Shown here piece by piece: positions 46,979 through 55,807 of a stretch of DNA of 64,000 nucleotides. The DNA is from Microbulbifer sp. YPW1 (lineage in GTDB: Bacteria; Pseudomonadota; Gammaproteobacteria; Pseudomonadales; Cellvibrionaceae). Position 1 is the stretch's first letter, and each line of letters opens with the position of its first letter. The notes below the pieces were generated by a model. The model saw only the letters and a list, made by a program, of their open reading frames with translations, had not been told where the DNA came from and searched no databases. Made by a program: the position numbers and the translations under genes. The stretch covers positions 1,405,001 to 1,469,000 of the forward strand of contig NZ_CP055157.1 of assembly GCF_013367775.1 (NCBI RefSeq), given 5' to 3'.

Positions 46979-49178
46979 AATCCCGGCGTCGCTCACCCGG
47001 GCCCGGCAACACTGGCGTGTCGCCAGTTTGATGCCCTATTTCACTTTGGCCTTTGCAGCGCTTCTCCTATTGCTGCTGCTATCCGCACTGTTGGAACTGC
47101 CGCTATGGCTGGCCGCCGTGACCGGTGGATTTTTTGTCGTGGCGGCGTTGATCGACGGACAGTGGCGACTCCCACTAGATGAGACCTGCAGCAAACTGGA
47201 TGCGCGCTTTGCGGAATTGCAGGACAGTAGCGGGCTACTGTTGCAAGACCCGGAGCAACTATCGCCACTGGCGGAGCTACAGCGCAGTCGCACCGCAGAT
47301 ACGCTGCAAAAGTTACTCGATGCCGAAAGACTCAAGGACTTTCGCCCCGCGAGTTTACGCAGTCCGTTGCTCGCCGCCATCGGTGCCACGTTGGGCTTGG
47401 CTTCCTATGTTGCCCTCGGCCAGCTTCAGGGTGCGAGCACCACAGATATACCGGCACACATTAGCGGTAGCGGGGCTGTACACGCGCAAATGGCGCAACC
47501 TATCCTCGAAGCAGTGACCACCATTGAGCCACCCGCGTATACCAACCTGCCCAGACGCACGCAGTCGCTGGACGTTCATGCCCCGGAGGGTTCGCGGGTG
47601 ACCTGGGAAATTACCCTGGAACAACCGGCCTACGCCCTGCGTATGGTCGCCGCGGAGAAAACGTTCGACTTTGCCACTCAGGAAGCCTTGCCGAGTCGCA
47701 GCTGGAAGCTTACACGCACTCTGCTCGATACCGATTTCTATCAGCTCAGCCTGCTGGAAGATAATCAGGCCAACAGCAGGGACAATTACCGTCTGCAGCC
47801 GGAAATTTACAATATCGAACTGGAACCGGACCGGCCGCCGGAATATACCTTCGACTATCCCAAGGACAATGTAACAGTCGTCAATGTTGAAAAGGACAAG
47901 CAGGCAAGCCTGCTCAATGTCAGCGTAAGAGTCAGCGACGACTTCCAGCTGGTGGAAACCGACCTGCTGCTTACCCTGGCCAGTGGTAGCGGCGAGAACG
48001 TGCGCTTTCGCAACGAACGTATAAAACTGCAGCCTGCCAGCATCGATATCGACGCAGATGGCAGTACCAATCACTACCGGTTCACTATCCCGGTGGAGCG
48101 CTACGAGATTGAATCCGGCGATGAACTCTACTGGTACCTGGAAGCGCGCGACAACCGCACACCCGAGGCGAATGTACGCAAGAGCCAGCACTTCATCATT
48201 CGCTGGCCACAGGAAGAAATATTCGGACTAAGCGACGCGGAAGGCATGGCGATAAAAATCCTGCCCGAGTATTTCCGCAGTCAGCGCCAGTTGATCATCG
48301 ATACCGAAGCTCTTCTCGAACAGGAAAAACAAATTACCCCGCAGGCATTCCGCAAGCGTGCGGAAAACCTCGCGTACGAGCAGAACCTGTTGCGCATGCG
48401 CTATGGCCGCTTCCTCGGTGAAGAGGATTCGGCCATGGAGCACAGCGATGAATCGGCAGAAGCAGAAGAGACGCACGGGGATCAAGACGACCATACCGGC
48501 CACGATGACGCGGACAGCCACGCGGGTGAATCGTCACAGCGCTTTGGCGATGCGACCGGGGTAGTGGCGGCGGCTGGCCACCAGCACGACAGTTCCGAGC
48601 ATGCGACGCTGTTCGATCCGCAAACCAAGGAACTGCTGCGCAGCGCACTGAATGCCATGTGGAGTGCGTGGCGGGATCTTTCGGTTATTGAGCCCAGGGC
48701 TTCCCTGCCCCACCAGCACTCGGCGCTGCGCTATATCAAGGAGGTGCAACAGGCTTCGCGAATTTATCTGCAGCGTGTGGGCTTTGAAGCGCCCGCACTG
48801 GATGAGACCCGCCGCTTGTCCGGTGAAATGGAAGAGATAACCCCGCCGCGAGTGACTGCGCAGCGCGATGACGGTGAGCGCGCACAGGTACTTGCCCTGC
48901 TGCAAACCCTGCGCCGCTATGAACCCATCGATGAGGCACAAGCCTCGACGCTGCAGCAGTTGTCGGCGGTAAAGGATTCCGCAACCACCCGTATCGAGCT
49001 CGCCAAACAGCTGCGCCGCTACCGCCAGCAGCCCGCCTGTGATGAGTGCCGCCAGGCGCTGTCGTCCCTGTTGTACCAGCTGCTGCCGGCGCCGCTGGCC
49101 GAGCCGGGATTGCCCAACGTCAGCACGGAGCGCGGCAGTTATCGCCAGTGGCTGCAACAACAGGGGGAGGCCCGCTAA
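46971..49178 (+). CDS. DUF4175-type large membrane protein with His/Asp-rich stretch
   Basis: This 735-residue protein has two N-terminal membrane segments (about 20-60), a third near 125-145, and a long mostly periplasmic region with beta-rich (about 170-420) and helical (about 425-700) parts. A His/Asp/Glu-rich stretch (about 490-530; HGDQDDHTGHDDADSHAG) could bind metal or be a flexible linker. The layout and operon position after BatA match DUF4175 proteins. Function is unknown. The ATG at 46971 lies within the end of the BatA-like gene; a longer frame is rejected. The next gene starts at its stop (TAATG). Confidence 0.82.
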   Translation: MNEIPASLTRARQHWRVASLMPYFTLAFAALLLLLLLSALLELPLWLAAVTGGFFVVAALIDGQWRLPLDETCSKLDARFAELQDSSGLLLQDPEQLSPLAELQRSRTADTLQKLLDAERLKDFRPASLRSPLLAAIGATLGLASYVALGQLQGASTTDIPAHISGSGAVHAQMAQPILEAVTTIEPPAYTNLPRRTQSLDVHAPEGSRVTWEITLEQPAYALRMVAAEKTFDFATQEALPSRSWKLTRTLLDTDFYQLSLLEDNQANSRDNYRLQPEIYNIELEPDRPPEYTFDYPKDNVTVVNVEKDKQASLLNVSVRVSDDFQLVETDLLLTLASGSGENVRFRNERIKLQPASIDIDADGSTNHYRFTIPVERYEIESGDELYWYLEARDNRTPEANVRKSQHFIIRWPQEEIFGLSDAEGMAIKILPEYFRSQRQLIIDTEALLEQEKQITPQAFRKRAENLAYEQNLLRMRYGRFLGEEDSAMEHSDESAEAEETHGDQDDHTGHDDADSHAGESSQRFGDATGVVAAAGHQHDSSEHATLFDPQTKELLRSALNAMWSAWRDLSVIEPRASLPHQHSALRYIKEVQQASRIYLQRVGFEAPALDETRRLSGEMEEITPPRVTAQRDDGERAQVLALLQTLRRYEPIDEAQASTLQQLSAVKDSATTRIELAKQLRRYRQQPACDECRQALSSLLYQLLPAPLAEPGLPNVSTERGSYRQWLQQQGEAR

Positions 49179-50896
49179 TGCTGTTCTGGTTCAACCTGCT
49201 GTGTATTGCCGGACTACTGGCCTCGCTACTTTTTATTCTGCGTCACAAAACCTCGCTTGCCAGACGTATCGGCCACGGCCTGCTGCAGACACTGATCTGG
49301 GGCCTGGTGTGGGCACTCGCTCACCCGCCGGCACTGCTGCCAACGGCGGCTGGCGGTGAAACTATCCGATTGAATAGCGAGGACGGTGCCGCGGCGCTGT
49401 CAGATCTCACACCTGCGGAGCTCCATCGGTTGGGCACGCTCGAGCTGGACGGCGATGGCCTGCGCCGCGACCTGCTGCGGGATATGCCTCCGGTACGTCT
49501 GCATCCCGACCAGCACAGCCAGACCGAGGCGTGGTCGCTGCAGTGGCCGCACAATCTCACTCTCGGCGGTCCGCTGGAGCTGACCATTACCCGCACCCAA
49601 GGTGGCGCCGCGCCCATCAGGTTCACACTGGAGGATCCATTCGGAAATTCCGTGGACAATGCCACGCTCTCCGCCGAAACGTCACAAATCACTCTCCGCG
49701 ATCGGCCGAAACTGGTGGGACAGTGGGAATACCGGATACACATAGATCCCGAAACAACAGCATCGGGAACACCACCGTCAGCGCGCTCCGAAATACTGCC
49801 GGTATCGGTGCACACCACTCGCAGGCCCACGGTGCTGCTGTGGCTGGCGCGCCCGGGGTTTGAATCTGCGGCCCTGTCCCGCTGGCTGCGTCAGTCCGGT
49901 TCGCCGACGCAGGTGGTGACCCGTCTGGCGCCAGATATGCTGCGGCGCCAGACCTTCAACGATCAGGAACCCGTGGAAGGCAATCTCCTCGGAGCCGACA
50001 GTCCGTTCGACCTGTTGATTCTGGACAGCCGTCTCTGGCCACAATTATCCGCGCAGGATCGCCAACGGCTGGGCGCCATCGCCGAGGAGAAATCCCTGCT
50101 GTGGTTGCTGCACGCAGATACCGGCAAAGCCTTTTTCGACTATGCCGCGACCGTAAACATGCAGCTGGATGAGTCCGCGGCACTGGAGGCCGCTTATCGC
50201 CCACCGGGTTATTCCAGCGAATCCGAAATACCGTCACTACAGGTGGCGGGGGTTCAGCCCGCCGCGACCGCAGCAACGGATAGTCGCGTCACCGCCGGCG
50301 AACACGTGATCTACTGGGCGCGCACCCGTCCCCGGCAATCGCTCGGCTTTGTTTTTTTCCTAAACAGTTATCGCTGGCAGACCGCCGGCTTTGACAGCGA
50401 GTTCTCCCGTCTGTGGGCAGATATTTTTTCCGTGCAGCTCAGGTGGCAAGGGGGTGAAGCGCCGATCGCCCTGCAGCAATCGCTACCGCGGGAAAATGAG
50501 CGACTTACCCTGTGCAGCACTGGCTTCAGCACCGAGTCGGCACCCGCGGTGCGCGCCAGCATAAACGATGCGTCGACATCCTCCGCTTTGCCGGCGGCAG
50601 CGGCGGGGATCAGTGCGGCAGGCAACTGTTACAACTACTGGCCCACAGGATCGGGATGGTATCAGGTGGGAGATGGGGACTTCTCGTTCTATGTGTTCCC
50701 GCGGCAAAGCTGGGCGGAATGGCAGACCCACTTGAGACGCAAAGACACTGCGCAGATGGCCGCCGCGCGCCTCGGCCCGGTGGATAGCTCACAAGACACT
50801 GCCCGCGGAGACGCGCTGCCGCGCTACTGGATCGCACTGTTGCTGTTGTTGCTAATGGCCGGAACCTGGTTGCGCGAGCGCGGCACCCTGCGCTGA
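49178..50896 (+). CDS. Membrane protein of the MoxR-Bat operon, unknown function
   Basis: This 572-residue protein has two N-terminal membrane segments (FWFNLLCIAGLLASLLFIL and LLQTLIWGLVWALAH), a ~490-residue periplasmic part and a C-terminal membrane segment YWIALLLLLLMAGTWL followed by a short basic tail. The middle shows a receiver-like or GATase-like stretch PFDLLILDSRLWPQLSAQDR. There is no vWA motif. It closes an eight-to-nine-gene run from tldD; the ATG overlaps the DUF4175 stop (TAATG). I do not recognise the family; it is probably a Bat-type complex subunit. Confidence 0.8.
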   Translation: MLFWFNLLCIAGLLASLLFILRHKTSLARRIGHGLLQTLIWGLVWALAHPPALLPTAAGGETIRLNSEDGAAALSDLTPAELHRLGTLELDGDGLRRDLLRDMPPVRLHPDQHSQTEAWSLQWPHNLTLGGPLELTITRTQGGAAPIRFTLEDPFGNSVDNATLSAETSQITLRDRPKLVGQWEYRIHIDPETTASGTPPSARSEILPVSVHTTRRPTVLLWLARPGFESAALSRWLRQSGSPTQVVTRLAPDMLRRQTFNDQEPVEGNLLGADSPFDLLILDSRLWPQLSAQDRQRLGAIAEEKSLLWLLHADTGKAFFDYAATVNMQLDESAALEAAYRPPGYSSESEIPSLQVAGVQPAATAATDSRVTAGEHVIYWARTRPRQSLGFVFFLNSYRWQTAGFDSEFSRLWADIFSVQLRWQGGEAPIALQQSLPRENERLTLCSTGFSTESAPAVRASINDASTSSALPAAAAGISAAGNCYNYWPTGSGWYQVGDGDFSFYVFPRQSWAEWQTHLRRKDTAQMAAARLGPVDSSQDTARGDALPRYWIALLLLLLMAGTWLRERGTLR

Positions 50897-50917
50897 CCCG
50901 CCAGCTTCCCGCAGGCA

Positions 50918-50940
50918 TAAAAAAACCACCCGGAGGTGGT
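50918..50940 (-). terminator. Rho-independent terminator oriented minus
   Basis: ACCACC-CGGA-GGTGGT (50925-50940) forms a 6-bp stem with a tetraloop. On the minus strand it is followed by a run of Ts (plus-strand A-run 50918-50925). It is oriented to end the fpr transcript, whose stop is about 220 bp upstream on that strand. Confidence 0.65.
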
Positions 50941-51162
50941 ATCAGTACAGGGCTTGTTGACGGTCACCCATGTTTCACTGGAAATGTGATTGTCACCACC
51001 GGGGCAACAAAACACTGGGGTCGACACTTTAAAAACCCGCGAATCCTTCGCTCTCCTTGCGCAATCCCTCACGCAGACATCCCCAAAGTACCGACGCCAG
51101 TATCCTGTTCCATTCAGGTGGCAGTTGCGCGGTGCCGCACGAAGCAGCACCACGACTTTCAC

Positions 51163-51939
51163 TTACTTCTCGACAAAGGCCCGCTCGATCACGTACTCGT
51201 GCGGCACGCCCGCGCGGGTTTCCTTGAAACCCCAGTCGTCGAGAATACTGGTCAGGTCTTTCAGCATCGCCGGTGAGCCGCACAGCATAAAGCGGTCTTC
51301 TTCCACATTCGGCTTGGGCAGGTCCAGATCGCTGAAAATCTTGCCGGACAGCATCAGGTCGGTCAGGCGGCCATTGTTGCGGTAGGGCTCGCGGGTGACC
51401 GTGGGGTAGTACAACAGCCCCTGTTGTACCATCTCGCCGAAATACTCGTGTTCCGGCAGTTCCTTCTCGATGTAGTCCTGGTAAGCCAGTTCGGACTTGA
51501 AGCGCACACCGTGGGTCAGGATGACCTGGTCGAAACGCTCGTAAACATCCGGATCCTTGATGATGCTCATAAATGGCGCCAGGCCGGTACCGGTGGACAA
51601 CAGCCACAGACGCTTGCCCGGGAGCAGGTGATCGGCGACCAGGGTACCGGTGGGTTTGCGGCTGACGAAAATCTCGTCGCCGGGTTTGATCTTCTGCAGC
51701 TGCGAGGTCAGCGGGCCATCGGGGACCTTGATGCTGAAAAACTCCAGCTCGTCCTCGTAGTTGGCACTGGCAATGGAATAGGCGCGCAGCAGCGGACGCC
51801 CGTTGGGCTGCTCCAGGCCGATCATGGTGAAATGGCCATTTTCAAAGCGGAATCCGGGATCGCGGCTGGTCTTGAAGCTGAACAGGGTGTCGTTCCAGTG
51901 ATGGACTTCGAGCACCGTTTCCTTATTCAAATTTGACAT
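51163..51939 (-). CDS. fpr: Ferredoxin/flavodoxin-NADP+ reductase
   Basis: This 258-residue FAD enzyme exchanges electrons between NADPH and ferredoxin or flavodoxin in the cytoplasm. It has the FAD motif RAYSIASANYEDELEFFSIK, the NADP-binding STGTGLAPFMSII and the C-terminal AFVEK ending typical of the Azotobacter/Pseudomonas-type bacterial Fpr. Length matches the family. It is divergent from a LysR regulator gene 136 bp away; in Pseudomonas the neighbouring FinR activates fpr under superoxide stress. A perfect inverted repeat (52028-52048) lies in the shared promoter region. Confidence 0.95.
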   Translation of the reverse strand: MSNLNKETVLEVHHWNDTLFSFKTSRDPGFRFENGHFTMIGLEQPNGRPLLRAYSIASANYEDELEFFSIKVPDGPLTSQLQKIKPGDEIFVSRKPTGTLVADHLLPGKRLWLLSTGTGLAPFMSIIKDPDVYERFDQVILTHGVRFKSELAYQDYIEKELPEHEYFGEMVQQGLLYYPTVTREPYRNNGRLTDLMLSGKIFSDLDLPKPNVEEDRFMLCGSPAMLKDLTSILDDWGFKETRAGVPHEYVIERAFVEK

Positions 51940-52027
51940 AACAATAGTACCACTTATTCCTGCGCTGTTTGCCCGGTGAATTCTAGCGCTGGCATATCTA
52001 TTGGCAAAATGGGATATTTCGATATTC

Positions 52028-52048
52028 GTTATCTATTTTACAGATAAC
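52028..52048. promoter_or_regulatory. Perfect inverted repeat between fpr and the LysR gene
   Basis: GTTATCT-N7-AGATAAC is a perfect 7-bp inverted repeat in the 136-bp divergent promoter region, 28 bp before the LysR ATG. It contains an ATCT-N7-AGAT core that fits the T-N11-A LysR box. It is a good candidate site for autoregulation and fpr control. Confidence 0.6.
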
Positions 52049-52075
52049 TAAAAGGTATCCCGAGAGACCCATCCC

Positions 52076-52957
52076 ATGCGCTATTCCCTACGTCAGCTGG
52101 AAGTGTTCCTCGCCTGCGCACATTACCAGAATGTGAGCCGCGCGGCGGAAAGCCTGAACATGTCGCAGTCGGCGGCGTCCACCGCGCTGAAGGAGTTTGA
52201 GCAGCAGTTCGACCTGCGCCTGTTCGAACGCACCGGCAAGCGGCTGCGCCTTAATGAACTGGGACGACAGCTGTGGCCGCGTGCGGAGGAGCTGCTGGAG
52301 CGGGCCCGCGAGCTGGAGGCCACCCTGCTGGTGCACAGCGATCTGGGACGCCTGAAGATCGGCGCCACCCTGACCATCGGCAACTACCTGGCCGCGGGCA
52401 TTATGGCCCGCTATATGGAGGAACAACCGGGGGCGCGGGTGGAACTGGAAGTGGCCAATACCGCGGCCATTGCTCAGGGCGTGCTGAACTTCGAGCTGGA
52501 TCTGGGACTGATCGAGGGGGAACTGAACCATCCCGACCTGGAGATGATCCCCTGGCGGGACGACGAACAGGTGGTGTTCTGCGCGCCGGACCACCCCCTG
52601 GCCAAGCGCGCCCAGTTGACTGACGAAGACCTGCGTGAGGCCACCTGGATACTGCGGGAAACCGGCTCCGGTACCCGCCAGACGTTCGAGCGGGCCCTCG
52701 CGGGGCTGCTGCCGGAACTGAATATACGCCTGGAGCTGCAACACACTGAGGCCATCAAGCGCGCGGTGGAAGCCGGGCTCGGCATCAGCTGCCTGTCCCG
52801 GGTATCCCTCACCGATGCCTTCAAGCGCGGCGCGCTGGTAGAACTGCCGGTGCCACAGCGGGATTTCAGTCGCGAGTTCTATTTCGCCCTGCACCGGCAG
52901 AAATACCGCAGTGCCGGTATCGAGCGCTGGCTGGAACTGTGCCGCCAAACCCCCTGA
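52076..52957 (+). CDS. finR: LysR-family regulator, FinR-like
   Basis: This 293-residue protein has an N-terminal winged helix-turn-helix (RYSLRQLEVFLACAHYQNVS, then AAESLNMSQSAASTALKEFE) and a C-terminal two-lobed effector domain (about 90-290). FinR of Pseudomonas lies divergent from fpr and activates it during oxidative stress; position and orientation here are the same. Identification as FinR rests mainly on this context. The inverted repeat at 52028-52048 is a probable binding site. Confidence 0.88.
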   Translation: MRYSLRQLEVFLACAHYQNVSRAAESLNMSQSAASTALKEFEQQFDLRLFERTGKRLRLNELGRQLWPRAEELLERARELEATLLVHSDLGRLKIGATLTIGNYLAAGIMARYMEEQPGARVELEVANTAAIAQGVLNFELDLGLIEGELNHPDLEMIPWRDDEQVVFCAPDHPLAKRAQLTDEDLREATWILRETGSGTRQTFERALAGLLPELNIRLELQHTEAIKRAVEAGLGISCLSRVSLTDAFKRGALVELPVPQRDFSREFYFALHRQKYRSAGIERWLELCRQTP

Positions 52958-53005
52958 CCTGCCACACACCAGCGTGCGGGGCGGGCGCCAACAAAATACA
53001 CGTGG

Positions 53006-54472
53006 TTATTCCTGTCCCGCCTTGCGCGCGTCCAGGCGACGGATAAATTCCTGCAGGATCAGCCGGTAGAGTTCCTTGCCCAGATATTTGTCTTCCACCC
53101 CGCTGTCGATGGACGGGTTGTCGTTCACCTCGATGACATACCCCTTGCCCGTGGATTCCTTCACGTCCACGCCGTAAAAACCGTTGCCGATGGGACGGGT
53201 GGCCTTCAGGGCGGCCTGCAATACCGGCTTGGGCACTTCAAATGTTGGCAGAGTGGTAAATCCGCCGCTGACATTTTTCTTGCTGCCGTGGTTGTAGATC
53301 TGCCAGTGATTTTTGGCCATGTAATAACGGCAGGCATACAGCGGCTTGTTGTCGAGCACACCAATGCGCCAGTCGAACTCCGTGTACAGGAATTCCTGGG
53401 CCAGCAGCAGGCTGGATTCTGCGAACAACAATTCCAGTTGCTGATGCAGCTCCTCTTCCGTTTTCACTTTCACCACGCCGCGGGAGAAAGAGCCATCGGG
53501 GATTTTCACCACCATCGGCAGGCCCAGCTCCTCCAGCGCCACCTTCAGCCCCGCCTCATCGCCGCGGCGCAGAATACAGGTGCGCGGTGCCGGGACCTTG
53601 TTGTTGCGGAACAGATCCGCCAGGTAGATCTTGTTGGTACAGCGCAGAATACTCGTAGGATCGTCCAGTACCACCAGCCCCTCAGCCTCGGCTTTTTTAG
53701 CGAAGCGATAGGTATGGTGATCGATGGCGGTGGTCTCGCGGATAAACAGCCCGTCGAACTCCGACAGGCGCATGTAATCCCCGGGGCCAATCAGCTCTAC
53801 CGACAAACCCAGCTCGCGTCCGGCACCGATAAATTTCTTGATCGCCGCCGCGTCGGACGGCGGCAGTTTCTCTTCCGGATTCACCAGGATCGCCAGGTCG
53901 TAGCGACTGTTGCCAGGCTTTTTATGCTGGCGCCAGACCTTGTTGCTGAAGTTATCCAGAGCCTCGGCAAACTCGGTTTCCTCGGCCTCGTTCAGCTCGC
54001 GGTGGGAGCAGATTTTCAGCTCGACAATTTCCCACTGGGGGTCTGCGCGCAGGTGGATTTCCAGCACCGGGCAGGCAAAACGGTCGAACAGCGCCCGCGC
54101 CAGCGGCTGCAGTGCCGGGTCCGCGCAGCGCCCAAAATAGGACTTCACCACCCGCTCGGAACCCGCGGCGGGCAGCGGCAGTTTCGCCAGTACCGGCAGT
54201 GCCTGGGACAGCTGCAGCTTGTACAGCTGCGGCAGGGCCAGGTCGTTTAGGGTGCGCACGCTGGGCAGCACATTGTGACTGCGCGCCTCGGCGAGCAGCG
54301 AACAGTAGTAGCCCTCGCCGCGGTAGTCGTAGCTGGCACACAGGTTAATTACCCGCACCCGTTGCTGGCGTGCCGGCAGAGCCAGGTAATCGGCAAAGGT
54401 GATGACCCGCTCGCTGGGGTAGTAGGGAGCCCAGTCGTCGGGCTCGTCGATCACAATAAGGACCTGGGACAT
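53006..54472 (-). CDS. RimK-like ATP-grasp ligase with RLAN N-terminal domain
   Basis: This 488-residue protein has an N-terminal domain (about 1-200; QVLIVIDEPDDWAPYYPSER) like the RLAN domain found before some RimK-type enzymes. The ATP-grasp domain (about 260-480) has LDDPTSILRCTNKIYLADLF, MVVKIPDGSFSRGVVKVKTE, the DWRIGVLDNKPLYACRYYMA segment and metal-binding YVIEVNDNPSIDSG. Such enzymes link amino acids, often Glu, to a peptide or small molecule. The ATG at 54472 is preferred to a 21-codon longer frame. It diverges from a GNAT-peptidase C39 fusion; that pairing is known from comparative genomics of amidoligases, but the product is unknown. Confidence 0.88.
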   Translation of the reverse strand: MSQVLIVIDEPDDWAPYYPSERVITFADYLALPARQQRVRVINLCASYDYRGEGYYCSLLAEARSHNVLPSVRTLNDLALPQLYKLQLSQALPVLAKLPLPAAGSERVVKSYFGRCADPALQPLARALFDRFACPVLEIHLRADPQWEIVELKICSHRELNEAEETEFAEALDNFSNKVWRQHKKPGNSRYDLAILVNPEEKLPPSDAAAIKKFIGAGRELGLSVELIGPGDYMRLSEFDGLFIRETTAIDHHTYRFAKKAEAEGLVVLDDPTSILRCTNKIYLADLFRNNKVPAPRTCILRRGDEAGLKVALEELGLPMVVKIPDGSFSRGVVKVKTEEELHQQLELLFAESSLLLAQEFLYTEFDWRIGVLDNKPLYACRYYMAKNHWQIYNHGSKKNVSGGFTTLPTFEVPKPVLQAALKATRPIGNGFYGVDVKESTGKGYVIEVNDNPSIDSGVEDKYLGKELYRLILQEFIRRLDARKAGQE

Positions 54473-54671
54473 GGATGCTGTTGGCGCCTCGGGAGGGAAA
54501 AAGTGAGACCAAAATAGAGCCCAGAAGAGGCCCATCAGATGTGCGAAAGATAGAAGACTTTTTACCCAACACCTAATATTTTTTTCATCCAGCCACTAGT
54601 TTTTTTCCACCGGTTTGCTAGCTTTCCCGGGCCGCACCTTTGCGGCTCTATTCCGGTGCCTCACCCCCAAA

Positions 54672-55802
54672 ATGCCACACCGCTCCCCCACCCCGAATGC
54701 TGTCGTACAGCTGCAGATTCGTGCAGCCGAAATCCGCGATCTGGACCCGTTGTGCCGGCTGGAAGAAGCCAGCTTCAGCGGCGACCGACTCAGCCGCCGC
54801 CGCTTGCGCCACTGGCTCAAAACCGACAACAGGGTCTTCCTGGTCGCGGAACACGATGGCGCGCTGCTGGGCTACGCCCTGGTATTGCTGCGCCGTGGCA
54901 CCCGTCTGGCGCGCCTGTACTCTATTGCGGTCGGCACAGCCGGGCGCGGCAAGGGTATCGGCAAGGCACTGTTGATGGCGGCCGAGGATGCCAGCAGCCG
55001 CGCCGGCCGCCTGTATATGCGCTTGGAAGTGGCGGAGCAGAACAGCGCCGCCATCGGTTTGTACCAGCAGCTGGGGTACCGCACCTTCGGCAGCTATAGC
55101 AATTACTACGAGGACGCCGGCAACGCCCTGCGCATGCAGAAGCGCATCCGCTATCGCCCGGAAAACCTGCACACCGCGGAAGTGCCCTGGTACGGACAGC
55201 GCACCGAGTTCACCTGCGGCCCGGCGGCGGCGATGATGGCCATGGCCGGGCTGGATCCCGACTATGTTCCCAACGGCAGCGATGAACTGACCCTGTGGCG
55301 GGAAGCCACCACCATTTTCATGACCTCCGGCACCGGCGGCTGTCATCCCATCGGGCTGGCACTGGCGATGCAGAAGCGCGGCTTTGCCTGCGAGGTGTAC
55401 CTGAACCAGTCGAGTCCGCTATTTCTCGACAGCGTGCGCAGCGCGGAAAAAAAGACGGTCATCGAACAGGTGGATGCGGACTATCGCCGGCAGGCCAGGG
55501 ATACCGGCCTGCCGGTAATCGCGCAAGACTTTACCCAGGAACAGTGCCAGCAGTGGCTGGAGGAAGGTGCGCTGGTGTTATTGCTGATCAGTACCTACCG
55601 GCTGGACGGCAAGAAAGTACCCCACTGGGTAACCCTGACCGGAATGGACGACGCCTGCTTTTACGTGCACGACCCGGACGTGGACGACGAGGACAACCCG
55701 CTGGACAGCCAGTACCTGCCCATCGCCCGCGATGCGTTTTCGCAGATGTCACTGTTCGGCAAGGACCGGCTGCGCACCGCGGTGGTGGTCAGGAAAAGCT
55801 GA
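54672..55802 (+). CDS. GNAT acetyltransferase - peptidase C39-like fusion
   Basis: This 376-residue protein has an N-terminal GNAT domain (about 12-160) with the acetyl-CoA loop VGTAGRGKGIGKAL and RLEVAEQNSAAIGLYQQLGY, resembling RimI. The C-terminal half is papain-like C39-type: catalytic Cys182 in TEFTCGPAAA, His318 in VPHWVTLTG and Asp334 in YVHDPD. There is no transporter domain, so it is not a bacteriocin exporter. The start at 54672 lacks a clear ribosome site. It diverges from the RimK-like gene, and together they look like a peptide ligation, acetylation and cleavage system. Confidence 0.88.
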   Translation: MPHRSPTPNAVVQLQIRAAEIRDLDPLCRLEEASFSGDRLSRRRLRHWLKTDNRVFLVAEHDGALLGYALVLLRRGTRLARLYSIAVGTAGRGKGIGKALLMAAEDASSRAGRLYMRLEVAEQNSAAIGLYQQLGYRTFGSYSNYYEDAGNALRMQKRIRYRPENLHTAEVPWYGQRTEFTCGPAAAMMAMAGLDPDYVPNGSDELTLWREATTIFMTSGTGGCHPIGLALAMQKRGFACEVYLNQSSPLFLDSVRSAEKKTVIEQVDADYRRQARDTGLPVIAQDFTQEQCQQWLEEGALVLLLISTYRLDGKKVPHWVTLTGMDDACFYVHDPDVDDEDNPLDSQYLPIARDAFSQMSLFGKDRLRTAVVVRKS

Positions 55803-55807
55803 CGCGG

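Noticed and set aside
50824..51162. 112-codon minus frame after fpr
   Set aside because: Contains the terminator hairpin, overlaps the end of the Bat-operon gene and has no protein-like composition.
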